Assembly: GCA_963575745.1 (NCBI GenBank)
Contig: CAUYUJ010019926.1
Coordinates: forward strand, 498,236-562,235
Reading direction: 5' to 3'
Source: Prorocentrum cordatum
Lineage: Eukaryota > Sar > Dinophyceae > Prorocentrales > Prorocentraceae
DNA: 64,000 nucleotides
The position numbers and the translations under genes are program-made. The notes beneath the pieces were generated by a model, which worked only from the letters and a program-made list of their open reading frames with translations, made no database searches and was not told the origin of the DNA. This document shows, one piece after another, positions 1 through 9,019 of this stretch; position 1 is the first letter of the stretch, and every line of letters starts with the position of its first letter.

Positions 1-897
1 ATCGACCAACCGCCCTCTCCTCAATGACAGCGGCAGCAACAGACCCCGAGGGGCGGCGCCCGCCACCTTCCTCGAGTCGCCGCTGACGAAGAACGTCCGT
101 GCCCCAGACTGTCATGTCACCATTGCATGACTTCGTGTCTGAAGACGCATAAGGATCATGACACGTAGATCCAGGAACGGGGCGATATTGGGTATGCCTG
201 TCGCGTGCTCCTCTCATGGTTATTTCATATTATTGGCGTCTCGCTGCTGCTCGAGCGGCTGCTTCCGCTTGGTCAACGAACGAACGAACATGATCGGACG
301 ATCGTCGCTTAGTACCCTAGGCCAGAAGTCGACCGCGCGTCGGTTGTGTTTCCTGTCCGCGATGAGCACCGCGGTGCTCGCTGGCATCTCTCGCGCGCCC
401 ACGGCCGTTGAAACCCACCCTGCTGGAACAAGACGGTCGCCCTTTTATAAGTGGTCTCGCCCGCTAATTACTGCGATGCAGACGCTTGGCCATGCGAACA
501 GCCCGTCTGGCGTCGTCGCGATCGCTTGCGAAGGATGGTCGACTTAAGTTCCTGCGATTCCGCGTCGCAATGGTCGTTTCTGCGTCGATTTTCCTCGTCG
601 CTACGTCTCGGGGCAAGCGACGCCCCCCTCGCGGGCGATCGCGGGCGATCGCGCCCCCCGCCCCCTCGCGGGCCACGGGAAATGCCGCGGAAGAGCAGCC
701 TGCGTCAGCGGGGGCGCCAGGAGGCCACGGCGCGCAACGTTGCCGTGGCCAGTCCGTGGGTTGGTCTCGCGGTCGCGGTTCCCAGGGCCACCCTCGCGGT
801 TGCCCGTGGGACTGTTGCCCCGCCGCGGGCTGCCTGAGGGCGTCCTGCCCCGGCGGGTCGCGACCCCGCCGATCCCCTCGCCCTGCTTTCGAGAACC
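1..897. other. no gene recognised
   Basis: No reading frame here looks like protein to me on either strand. The open frames are short and arginine/serine rich, as expected by chance in GC-rich DNA. A small direct repeat of GCGGGCGATC occurs near 635-655. Confidence 0.5.
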
Positions 898-2095
898 CTA
901 GGGGGCGGCTCTGACAAGAGCTCTCGCTCCTTTGACTCGTCCTTCCATTTTTTGCGGGCCCATCTTGGGGCGCGGGGTGCGATCGAGATGCGCCGCGCTT
1001 GGTGCCGCGGCCGCTAGGCCCCCCCCTGACTGCCGGGTGCCTCGCCGAGACCCTGGCTTCGCATCAGGAGCGCCCGACTCTGCTATGTGCGCGAAGGCGC
1101 TTATCTCCCCGGTGCACTTGCCGTTTCTGTAGAAGATGCAGGCTTTCTTCTGCGGCTCCTTGCAGCCAGGTCTGTTGCGCCTGTCATCTTTGGCGCGCGC
1201 GCGACGAACCTTATCGAGGCCCTCGCCGGCGCCAGGTTGCCCCGCGACAAATGCATCCCCGCCGCCTTTCGCGGGGGGGGGGGGGGGCCGAGGGCATTTG
1301 TTACCGCGGGCTGAGCAGCCTCCCTGCAGGGCCCAGCCACCGCGAATGCTCGTGCTCGCGGCCACGGTGCTTTTTCCACCTGTTTCGGCTGACCATCTCC
1401 CTCCGGCAAATAGCACGTCTCTGGCGTTCGAGAAGTTTGCGGCATCTGTTGTGGAACCATTGGTCTGTCGCGTTCGGGTCGCCCCGCCCCGCGCGGCGGC
1501 GCGCGCCCGCGCCGGCGCCCATGCCCCGGCGGCGCTCAACTTGCGCCAGAAACAAGGCGTCGAGGATATTATCTACACAGGCCAATTTCATCCTGAAGAT
1601 AGATTTGTTCCAATTTGCCGGGAACGCCATTAAATTGTCGTCGGTCATCATGACATAATTCAGCAAACAATCAAAGACGCACCCGTCGGCTTCGAGAAGC
1701 CGGTGCCGACCCAGAATGATGGAACACGCGCCGCCCCTCGACGCGGCAATGTCAGGCCTTGGCTTCTTCCTCGCGGGCGCTCACCCGTTGTGCGAGGCCG
1801 TGCTTTCGGGGGTGTCGCCGAGGGCTGACGCGAACTTCGCGTCGAGCATGTCGACGCCCCCGCTACAAGCGAGCTTTTCATGCGTAACGCCCTCGCCCTC
1901 GACCTCGGGAAGCCACCTCGACGCCGCTTCGGTCCGACCCGATACCGAGCTCTACGTTTCGTAAACGTCGCGCATCCATTCTCGGATGTAGGACACGGAA
2001 GGCAGATACCTAAACTTGAGGCACTCTGCCAGTATGTTTTTCTTGTAGTTAAGCATTCGCATAATAAGGACCTGCTCTGCAGCAGACTGCGACGG
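898..2095 (-). pseudogene. decayed ORF with CCCH-like motif
   Basis: On the minus strand, protein-like stretches follow one another but change frame and cross stop codons. From right to left these are NYKKNILAECLKFRYLP near 2050-2000, THEKLACSGGVDMLDAKF near 1880-1810, FPANWNKSIFRMKLACVD near 1635-1580, and a C-terminal piece with ACIFYRNGKC followed by SAFAH near 1143-1086. The last resembles a C-x7-C-x4/5-C-x3-H zinc finger whose third cysteine is lost (Ser or Ala there). Such fingers are common in dinoflagellate retroelement gag-like proteins; that link is inference. It probably continues the coiled-coil fragment at 2680-3666. I do not recognise the family. Unspliced introns are an alternative to decay for some of the frame changes. 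Confidence 0.4.
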
Positions 2096-2269
2096 TCGTT
2101 GGGTGAATCCGCGCCAATGTCATTCTTTCGATCTCGGACGGTGGCAGAGCATCTGGCGCGCCGCGCCAGGCTTCTGGGGGCTGCGCCCGCAGCTCTTGCA
2201 TGGCAGGTTTGTCGCGCCCTGGCATGTTTGGCGCGCTTGGTGGCTCGCGCGGCCGCAGTGGCGGCCTCC

Positions 2270-2560
2270 ATTCAGGGCGCGGCCGCGGCGGCGGCGGAAC
2301 GCTCGCCACTTCCCTTCCTTGAGGCGCTGCGGTGAGATACGCGCCAGGTTTCCCGTCGCAGCGGCATCGGGCTTCCCCGAACAACGGCGCCAAGTTTCCC
2401 CGACGCAACAGCTGCAGGTTTCCTCGACGCGAGCTCTGGCAGAGCCTCAACGGTTGGTGGGCGGGTGTCGCCCGCATTTCTCCAATCGGCAAGCTCCCAG
2501 ACCGCTGGTGGGGATGGGCTTCCTCGTTGCCCAATGAAGGTCCGATCTACTGAGCTACCA
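2270..2560. repeat. short GGGAAAC-type tandem repeats
   Basis: Imperfect repeats about 24 bp long carry the core cGGGAAACcTggcg or its complement (2340-2430). A related copy lies at 3600-3670. They interrupt the decayed ORF series on both sides. A tRNA-like box A lies on the minus strand at about 2534-2556. Confidence 0.4.
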
Positions 2561-2679
2561 CGCCGCGTAGCTGGGGGTGGCTGTCGAGCCATGGCCGCCA
2601 GCTCTAAGGTGGTTTCCTGATGGCGCTCATGCACTGTCCGAACGAGGTTCTCCACCCCCAATGTTAGTGCGACTAATCT

Positions 2680-3666
2680 CAGCAACGGCCTCGCGGCGGA
2701 TTCAATTCCACATTCGCAACGTTGAGGTCGCTGGCGTTGCGGACCTGGTGGCCCAGATTAGCGCTGACCCCTCCGCGCACTTCAGCCCTGCCAGGTATGG
2801 ACTGAACCTTGTTTTGGAGCTCCAGGAGACGAGTCTCTTGCACTGATATCGCCTTGCCGTTGGTGGAACACAGTCCACCAGCGCTGCCCAGTCTTTCTTG
2901 GAGGGCGGCGAAGGACTTCATCATCTCCTGAATGTTGGATATGCTCTTTTTGGTTTCGCGCCGAACCTGAGCCCGCGCAGTCTCAGCACGGTCAAGTTGT
3001 TGAGCTAACTCGTTGCTGCGATTCTCCAACGTAGTAGCCCTGGTCTCGAGTGTATCATGTCTTCGCACTGCGTGCTCTTCAGCACTGATTCGCTCCAAGA
3101 TGTGGTTGGCTCCTTGTGCCGTAGTTCGCTCGTCATCCTGGCGTGCCCGCGCAGTAGCAGAGGCCAGATTGCCCCGTCTTTCACGAGCCTGCGGGTCCAC
3201 GATCTGAGCGTCATGCGCTTGAGATGCGCTTGCGAATTCCGAATTCGGTACAAGTTGCTCACAGTCTGGTGAGGTTCGCCTCTTGTTGTTGGTCAAACAT
3301 TCTGCTTTGCCCCGACGGTGCCTGCTGTTGAAGTTCAACCATCTGCTGGCCAAGTGTCTGGAGCAGGTCGGCTCTTGAAACTGATCTTGATTTCTCAGTG
3401 GCGGCTGTTTTGGTCCATTCTCGCAACCCCGCCCTTCGTCCAGGCAGCTGTTGCCCGACTAATCGTGACGGTACCGGTTGCACTTGGTCGAATGGCAAGG
3501 GTGCCCTGGGGCTCTCGGGTGCCTTCGCTGCTGGAACATCGTAACCCTGTTGAGCGCCAGCCGAGTGCGGGACAAACCTTCTCTCTTCTGATCCCATGCG
3601 GAATATTGCCGCGACCGCGTCGGACCCCCCCGTCGCAATAGCGTCAGGCTTCCCCGCCGCAATCAC
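2680..3666 (-). pseudogene. coiled-coil ORF fragment, frameshifted
   Basis: Two overlapping minus-strand frames join into one protein-like sequence. Residues read from 3666 run through a Gln/Pro-rich segment (LLQTLGQQMVELQQQAP) to a stop at 3259. The neighbouring frame then continues, from about 3260 to 2680, with a long Arg/Glu/Ala helix (ISAEEHAVRRHDTLETRA, then ELAQQLDRAETARAQVRR) having heptad spacing typical of a coiled coil. The switch near 3260 is either a frameshift or an unrecognised intron. The composition is unlike the surrounding low-complexity DNA. An N-terminal coiled coil followed by a CCCH finger (898-2095) would suit a gag-like protein, but I cannot name the family. Confidence 0.45.
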
Positions 3667-3750
3667 GCTACCACGGGGGCGCGGTGGGACGTGTTGACCC
3701 TTGCCCGACGCACGGTTTATTGGTGCGATCTGTCCGCGCCCAACAAACTG

Positions 3751-4023
3751 CTAATCGCAGCTTCTGGTCTCGACGTCTCCTAACCAAGAGATTCGTCGGA
3801 GATGATCGGCTCCAAGTGCTTCTAACTCACCTGCGTCTGCCATCTCAATTAAGGCGCTTCGCGCCAGTTGCATCGCTTGCGCTGTTTCGGCTGATAACCT
3901 GGATTTGGGGATCAAATGGCCGTAAAGACAAACAACTCCGTAGTATAGTAGGCCGCGTCTCACCTGTGAAGGCGGCTGGCGTCCTCTGTAATTCGTGTGA
4001 TTACCGCCAGAAATAAAGAGCAA
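3751..4023 (-). CDS. hypothetical ORF fragment
   Basis: A 90-codon open frame with ordinary protein composition (LYGHLIPKSRLSAETAQAM, then LARSALIEMADAGELEAL). It lies just upstream, on the same strand, of the coiled-coil fragment at 2680-3666, and is probably part of the same decayed element or gene. There is no clear start: the first ATG lies among residues that look like intron or flank. Family not recognised. Confidence 0.35.
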   Translation of the reverse strand: MLFISGGNHTNYRGRQPPSQVRRGLLYYGVVCLYGHLIPKSRLSAETAQAMQLARSALIEMADAGELEALGADHLRRISWLGDVETRSCD

Positions 4024-4387
4024 ACGACGACGACGGAGAGGGAATAGGAGAGCGGACGCGCGCGCGCGCCCGCCCCGCGACTTTTCCCAAGCTGCCTCGC
4101 GAACCCAAAGGATGCTCGAGGCGAAAACTTAAACCGAACCTCATCCTCGATCATCAGAAGGACGAGAGAGGGAAGGCAAGAAAAGGAACGGTAGAGGCCC
4201 AGGACCCGAAGGCCCCCGAAACCCAGCGGGCTTTCGCTCAAACAAATGTGCGCCAAAATCGAGGGGCAAAACACAAAAGCCCTCCAAGGCCGCCAAGCGA
4301 CCCGGGGAGGCTCCCAAGAGGCCTCCAGGAGGCACCATGGAAGCTCCCAGGAGGCCCCACGAATGACCCAAGAGGCTCCCAAGAGAT

Positions 4388-4475
4388 CTCCTCCTCCTCC
4401 TCCTCCTCCTCTTCTTCCTTCTTCTCCTCCTCCTCCTCCTCCTCCACCTCCTCCTCCTTCTCCCCCCCTCTCCTT
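4388..4475. repeat. (TCC)n microsatellite
   Basis: Nearly pure TCC/CTT/CCT repeats. They follow a short stretch of the GAGGCCCC-type 12-bp repeat (4255-4385) that is expanded at 11.2-12.5 kb. Confidence 0.9.
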
Positions 4476-4640
4476 GTCCGCACCTTTCTCCCCCCGTGTT
4501 CCCCGAAAGGTTTCCACCACGGCCCGGGGAGCACGCGGTCCAATAACTTGGCCAAGCCTTGCCCAAACGCTTGGCCACACAGGCGCACCCCGACAGGCAG
4601 CGGGGCGGCGGTGATCCGCCGCAGGCGTCTTCGACAAACT

Positions 4641-4766
4641 CTCGGAGCTCCGCGCGGATTCCTCGGATCGGCGCTGGGGACCCCCTGGCCGCGCCTCCGG
4701 CGCCGCCCCCGGCGCTGCGCGTGCCCAGGAGGGGCGCCCCGCGCCGATCCCCGGCGGACCTCCGAA
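4641..4766. mobile_element. palindromic element, family J copy 1
   Basis: An imperfect foldback of about 126 bp. It starts CTCGGAGcTCCGCGCGGA and ends GGCGGACCTCCGAA. It matches a better-preserved copy at 36,130-36,265. I see no target duplication at this copy. Confidence 0.55.
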
Positions 4767-4795
4767 AAAGCTGGTGCAAGTACCGCTTGCCGCTT

Positions 4796-5005
4796 TTCTC
4801 TCCTCTTCCTCCTCCTCCTCCTCCTCCTCCTCCTCCTCCTCCTCCTCATCCTCCGCCTCCTCCTCCTCCTCCTCCTCCTCCTCCTCCTCCTCCCCCTCCT
4901 CCTCCTCCTCCTCCTCCTCCTCCTCCTCCCCCTCCTCGTCCTCCTCCTCCTCCTCGTCCTCCTCTTTCTCCTCCTCCTTGTCCTCCTCCTCCTCCTCCTC
5001 GAATC
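4796..5005. repeat. (CTC)n microsatellite in intron 7
   Basis: About 200 bp of CTC with rare TTC, ATC and GTC interruptions. On the coding (minus) strand it is (GAG)n and starts right after the GA donor of exon 7 of the coiled-coil gene. The apparent acidic or Ser/Leu-rich ORFs across it are microsatellite translations. Confidence 0.9.
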
Positions 5006-8000
5006 CTGCATGCCCTTGTACGGCTCCCGCGTCTGCACCAGCGCGCCGGCCCCCTCGTGGAGCAACAGACACAAGACGCCACCCCACCCACGGCCCCACG
5101 GGCCTCAGCACATACCATGGAATGCGGCTCGGGTTTTGGCGTGGTACACGCTGCGGCCCCCGATGCGCCGTAGCGCAACATGGAGGGCCATGGGTGGGGT
5201 GGTGTCGTTTGGTTTTTGGTCGACCTCGGCCCTGGTGTAGAAATCCCGCAGCACCTTGATGGCCATCTCGACGGAGCCCTGACCATCCTTGGCGTCGGCA
5301 ACGGTCTGCGCGTTGGCGGCCTTGTCCTCGCTTCGGATCTTCGTCGCCTCGGCCTGCTCGGCCAGAGTGGTCGCGATTGCATCCCCTAGCTGCGCGATCT
5401 CCTCGGCGAGCAGTTCGATGTCCGCCGTCAGCTTGTCCGACGTCGCGGACAGCTCCTCGGCCTTCGCAGCCTTGTTCTCGCGCGTCTGCTTGTTGGTGGC
5501 CAGCTCGGTGCTGCAGAAGGCGTTATGGTCTGCCTCCGCATTCGCTTCCTCCATGAGCTTTACTATGAGATCTTTGATCATCTTTTTCACTTTGCCGAAA
5601 GGATCCTCGGTGACGTGAGCTGCCATTGTGAGCAAGTACTGGCTGCCAAGCTTCTTGGCGCGCATCTGAAGGTAGGCAGCGGCGCGCGCCCGGCTGTCGC
5701 CGTCCTCGCCCACCTGCGAACGCATCTGGGCGAACGAGGCGGGCGCCTTCTGGACCAACTTCGGGAGGTACTTCTCCGCATTGCCGAGGACCTCGTCGCT
5801 GGACAAGATCTCGTGGGCTTTCCGGATGGCGTCGATCTCCTCCTTGCGCAGCACCTGGTTCTTCTCGAACTCCTCCGACTTCTGGTGGCACTCCGTAAGG
5901 GTATCCTCGAGGTTCTTCTCGTCGTCGGCCTTCGTCTTCTGGGTTACCACAAGATCCCCCTTGGCATTGGCGGCGGCCTCCAGCCGAGCGGCCTTTTCTG
6001 CAGTCTTCTGCTTTGAAGACTTGGTGTCGTATTCGATATTGTCCTCCAGGCCCTGCGACAGCGCCTCGAAGTTCGCCTTCATGTTCATCTCCTCCTTTTG
6101 CAGAGCCAGCAGCTGGTCTTGAAACTTGTGCCGCAACTTCTCCAGCATCGCCACAACACCGCCTGTTGGGAAACCACACTGTACCGATACCGCTACTCCC
6201 TGGAACTCTCCTGGGCTGCGCTCTGACAAGAACTTCGAGACGCATCTGGCCGCGGAGACGAGGGCTTCCCAGGAGGCCCCCAAGAGCGAACACGGAGCAC
6301 GAGCTGCCGCATCGGCACCCTTTCCTCCGCCGAGCCCGACTGGAACTCGTAGGCGTTCGCCTCGGGCGCCTGCCGCGTCTCCAGGAAGGCCGCCAGGGCA
6401 GCCCTCGCCTTCGGGGGCAGGTACCCCGCGGCGCGCACCTGCGCCAGCGACTGCGGCACGTCCGCCTCGCGGGCCTTGAGCACCTGCACGGCCCTCTCCA
6501 GCGCGTCGATCGACTCCGAGAAGTCGGCGTGCTGCGCGTCGTAGTCTGCCGCCTCTCACGAGCGGCGACCGGATCCACATGCACACCCTCGCAGGCTGGA
6601 CTCCGAGGCGTGGCCCCGTGGATACGCGGTCGCATGGGATACTCGGCGGCGAGCCGGGGGTGGAAGTGAGAAGGGGCGGGCCTTCTCAGAAGGCTCGGAA
6701 GTCCCCCGGACTTCTGGGAAGTTTTCTAAGCCTTCCCCGAAGACACAGAAAACTTCTCAGAAGCCGCAGGGACTTCTGAGATTCTGAGAAGCCCTTCTCC
6801 TTCTCACTTCCCCCCCTCGCTCGCCGCCGAGATACGCTCCGCGCGGGCCATCCGCGGACAAACACGCCCGCACGCACGGGGGGTCGCGGCCCAGGGGCCC
6901 GGCCCGCGAAGCCGTGGATGTGGAGATGTTTTCCCCGTGAGGCCTCCCAGATGGGGTCAAGGCTGAGGATCGCCCACATCGCCGATGCACCGTCGACGTC
7001 GGCGCTGTATCGTCAACGTCGGCGTGGAGAAAACCGGGCCCCACGTCGAGCCGCATCGCCGATGTGGCTCGATCCTCCGGCCCCATCTGGGAGGCCTATG
7101 AGTCCCACCCTACGAACCTCCTTTGCACGGATCTGCTTCGCCTCTGCAAGCTCCGACTCGGCCTTCGCAATGGCCGCCTCCAGGGCGCTGAGCTCTCCCG
7201 CGAGTGTCCCTGCATCGCTCTCGGCCTTAGCGATGTCCGCGGTCAGCTGCTCGATCTGCGCCGAGGCCTCCTTTGGAAGGGCAGGAAGGCAATTACCGAT
7301 GCTGCTGCTCCCCGCACCTCTCCCTGGGTGCGTTCTGACCAGGATTCCGATGAAAATCCAGCCGTGGCGACGAGGGATCTCAAGGACGAGTAGCGGTACC
7401 GGTATCTTTTCCTCTTCTGATCCTTGATGCTCTTCTCCTTCTCGTCCCGCAGGGAATCGCACCATTGGTGGAACTCAGCGAACGCCACCTCTCGCTGGCG
7501 CGCCCGTGGGGGACAAAACCGAGGGGGCGGGGCTTCTCGGAATGCCCCCAGCCTTCTGAGAAGCTTCCTGAGCCTTCTCCGAAGCCGCAGTGGGCTTCTA
7601 AAGAAGGCCGGCGCGCTTCTGAGCAGCCCCACGGCTTCCCCGAGAAGGCCTGCCCCCTCTCGCTCTCCCCCCTCGGCGCGTCGCCGAACCTCCTCCTCGT
7701 GCTTGGCCGCCGCACCCTTGGCGACCATCTCGTCCAGCATGTCCATCACCTTCTGCAGCGGCGTGACCCGGGACGCCTGCCGGAGGCCCAGAGGCTGGCA
7801 CCGACACCAGGATCGGCCGTGTGCCTCCACCGAGGGGAGCTGATCTCAGTCTATGTGACGGTGGTAGTACAGTCGAGGCGTTAACCTAAAGAACCCTAAA
7901 TAAGGAACGAGGTCCCTATTTTCCATAAGTTGAACTTCGATTTCGCATCGAAGACCTGAGGAAAATCCAAGGCAAGCTGCGAACGAATTAAGGAGCACGG

Positions 8001-8226
8001 AGACCCTCCCCAACGAAAAGGGTTCCTTCTTCAGGGCCCCGACTGTAGTTGGGCTTCCTAGGTGGCCGAAAGATTGCCACCAAGACCAAAGTCTAGGATC
8101 ATCCCTCCCCAGTGAGCGCAATCCCCTGCTTTAGTGTCGGTGCCCATTTCCGAGCCTCCAAGCCTGAGCGACCGCGCGGATCTGCGCCAGCAGGACGGCC
8201 ACGACCGAGACGACGCCGAAGGCCAT
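5006..8226 (-). CDS. dinoflagellate coiled-coil secreted-type protein, 7 exons seen
   Basis: Exons, in transcript order: 8226-8164, 7776-7690, 7488-7423, 7270-7118, 6552-6336, 6162-5225, 5053-5006. Joined, they give about 524 residues in one frame. Residues 1-21 are a signal peptide (hydrophobic core VVSVVAVLLAQI, then AVAQ). The mature part is almost all helix and coiled coil: TPLQKVMDMLDEM, QIEQLTADIAKAE, then GGVVAMLEKL near residue 195, and MIKDLIVKLMEEA with a conserved Cys (AFCSTEL). The last exon carries PYKGMQ. This layout matches a large dinoflagellate family of unknown function, probably secretory or vesicular. Donors are GC, GT, GA, GT, GC and GT in order, all with AG acceptors. 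Exon 7 ends CAG|GA into (GAG)n. No stop codon or further exon was found down to 4,030, so the C-terminal part is missing from this reading or lost. Confidence 0.85.
5054..5224 (-). mobile_element. intron 6, foldback (introner-like)
   Basis: A GT-AG intron of 171 bp. Its two ends are inverted copies of each other: CACCCCACCCATGGCCC near the donor pairs with CACCCCACCCACGGCCC read inward from the acceptor. The 5-bp words at the borders are ACCTC (5223-5227) and CCCTC (5052-5056). Confidence 0.6.
6163..6335 (-). mobile_element. intron 5, introner-like, family M
   Basis: A GC-AG intron of 173 bp. The border words are GCCCG (6334-6338) and GCCTG (6161-6165). Its body shares segments with intron 3, such as ACCGATACCGCTACTCC and CTGGG(C/T)GCG(C/T)TCTGAC, in both orientations. 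The two introns therefore belong to one palindromic family. Confidence 0.65.
6553..7117 (-). other. intron 4, with nested MITE
   Basis: A GT-AG intron of 565 bp between RAKE and AADYDAQ. The border words are ACCTC (7116-7120) and GCCTC (6551-6555). It holds a complete foldback MITE at 6643-6830 and a segment (6855-6935) shared with 35,455-35,540. Confidence 0.75.
6643..6830. mobile_element. foldback MITE, CGGCGGCGAG family
   Basis: A 188-bp palindromic element. It starts TCGGCGGCGAGC..GGGGG and ends CTCGCTCGCCGCCGA, with repeated CCTTCTCAGAAGG and CTTCTGAGAAG cores. It is flanked by a 5-bp target duplication GATAC (6638-6642 and 6831-6835). Relatives are at 7492-7687, 18,340-18,529, about 45,610-45,804 and 56,054-56,224. 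Confidence 0.85.
7271..7422 (-). mobile_element. intron 3, GA-AG, introner-like, family M
   Basis: An intron of 152 bp with a GA donor (AAG|GA) and an AAAG|GAG acceptor. It joins KSIK to EASAQIEQ, the expected family sequence. The exact 5-bp word TCCTT (AAGGA on the coding strand) borders it at 7421-7425 and 7269-7273. It shares palindromic segments with intron 5. Confidence 0.7.
7489..7689 (-). mobile_element. intron 2, introner of the CGGCGGCGAG family
   Basis: A 201-bp GT-AG intron that is exactly one foldback element (7492-7687) plus one copy of a 5-bp target duplication. The duplication is ACCTC at 7487-7491 and 7688-7692, i.e. GAGGT on the coding strand. The left GAG|GT supplies the donor and the right GAG|GT the acceptor. 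The body has the CTTCTCAGAAGG and CCTTCTCGG cores of the family. Confidence 0.8.
7777..8163 (-). mobile_element. intron 1, introner-like with nested MITE A
   Basis: A GC-AG intron of 387 bp between the signal-peptide exon and ASRVTPLQK. The exact 5-bp word GCCTG (CAGGC coding) lies at 8162-8166 and 7775-7779. Inverted ends of about 30 bp share GGCACCGACAC at the same distance from each border. Removing the nested MITE (176 bp plus TA) leaves about 209 bp, the size of the other introns. Confidence 0.75.
7870..8045. mobile_element. MITE family A copy 1 (TA target)
   Basis: A 176-bp element with inverted ends CAGTCGAGGCG and GGGCCCCGACTG, flanked by TA on both sides (7868-7869, 8046-8047). The TA target and CAGT ends suggest a Tc1/mariner-type non-autonomous element. 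The body includes CCCTAAATAAGGAACG and CCCTCCCCAACGAAAAGG. It matches 17,639-17,814 and, less well, 28,616-28,761. Confidence 0.85.
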
Positions 8227-8371
8227 GGTGCTTCGTTTGCTGGGGCGCGCCGGGTGCAGCGAGCGCCGCCCGGGGGCAGGTCGCGCAGGCAAAGAGAGCG
8301 CTGCCTGAGCCAGAGGGGTTGCGGAAGGTGCAGCCGCGAACGGGGGCCACGAAACGCTGTGCTTGGTGGGG

Positions 8372-8550
8372 GGGAGGAGGAGGAGCGAGGAGGAGGAGGA
8401 GCGAGGAGGAGGAGCGAGGAGGAGGAGGAGGAGGAGCGAGGAGGAGGAGGAGGAGGAGGAGGAGGAGGAGGAGGAGGAGGAGGAGGAGGAGCGAGGAGCG
8501 AGGACAGCGGACAGCGAGGAGCGAGGAGCGAGGAGGAGGAGGAAGTGGAG
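8372..8550. repeat. (GAG)n microsatellite
   Basis: GAG/GGA triplets with scattered GAGCGAGGAGCGAGGA interruptions. It lies between the coiled-coil gene start and the 86-bp tandem array. Confidence 0.9.
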
Positions 8551-8609
8551 GGACGGAACAGAGTAAGGGGGGGCAAGGCAGGAGGAGAAAAAGAACGGTG
8601 CCACAGGGA

Positions 8610-8910
8610 CCTTCGGTGGAGCTCCCCATGGGGCCACGAAGCGCTGCACTGGGCGAGGGAAGCGTGCGTGGACTCCGCCACTGGGGCCTTCGGTGGAGCT
8701 CCCCATGGGGCCACGAAGCGCAGTACTGGGCGAGGGAAGCGTACGTGGACTCCGCCACTGGGGCCTTCGGTGGAGCCCCCATGGGGCCACGAGGCGCTGT
8801 ACTGGGTGAGGGAAGCGTATGTGGACTCCGCCACTGGGGCCTTCGGTGGAGCTCCCCATGGGGCCACGAAGCGCTGCACTGGGTGATGGAGACGCACGTG
8901 GACGGTGCCA
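8610..8910. repeat. 86-bp tandem array, 4 units
   Basis: Units of about 85-87 bp read CCTTCGGTGGAGCTCCCC, ATGGGGCCACGAAGCG, then GGACTCCGCCACTGGGG. A diverged array of the same unit lies at 16,490-17,035. Confidence 0.85.
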
Positions 8911-9019
8911 TGACTCCTCGCGTGGCCAGCGGAGTGCGCCGAAATCGTCGATACGACTGCTCGTTCGACGTCGCACGGACGCAAATCGCAAGAGACAACT
9001 CGAAGGTCACTTGTGACTG

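Noticed and set aside
3960-5240. Long acidic, Arg-rich, Ser/Leu-rich and poly-Pro ORFs
   Set aside because: They are translations of the CTC/GAG microsatellite in all six frames; triplet repeats have no stop codons.
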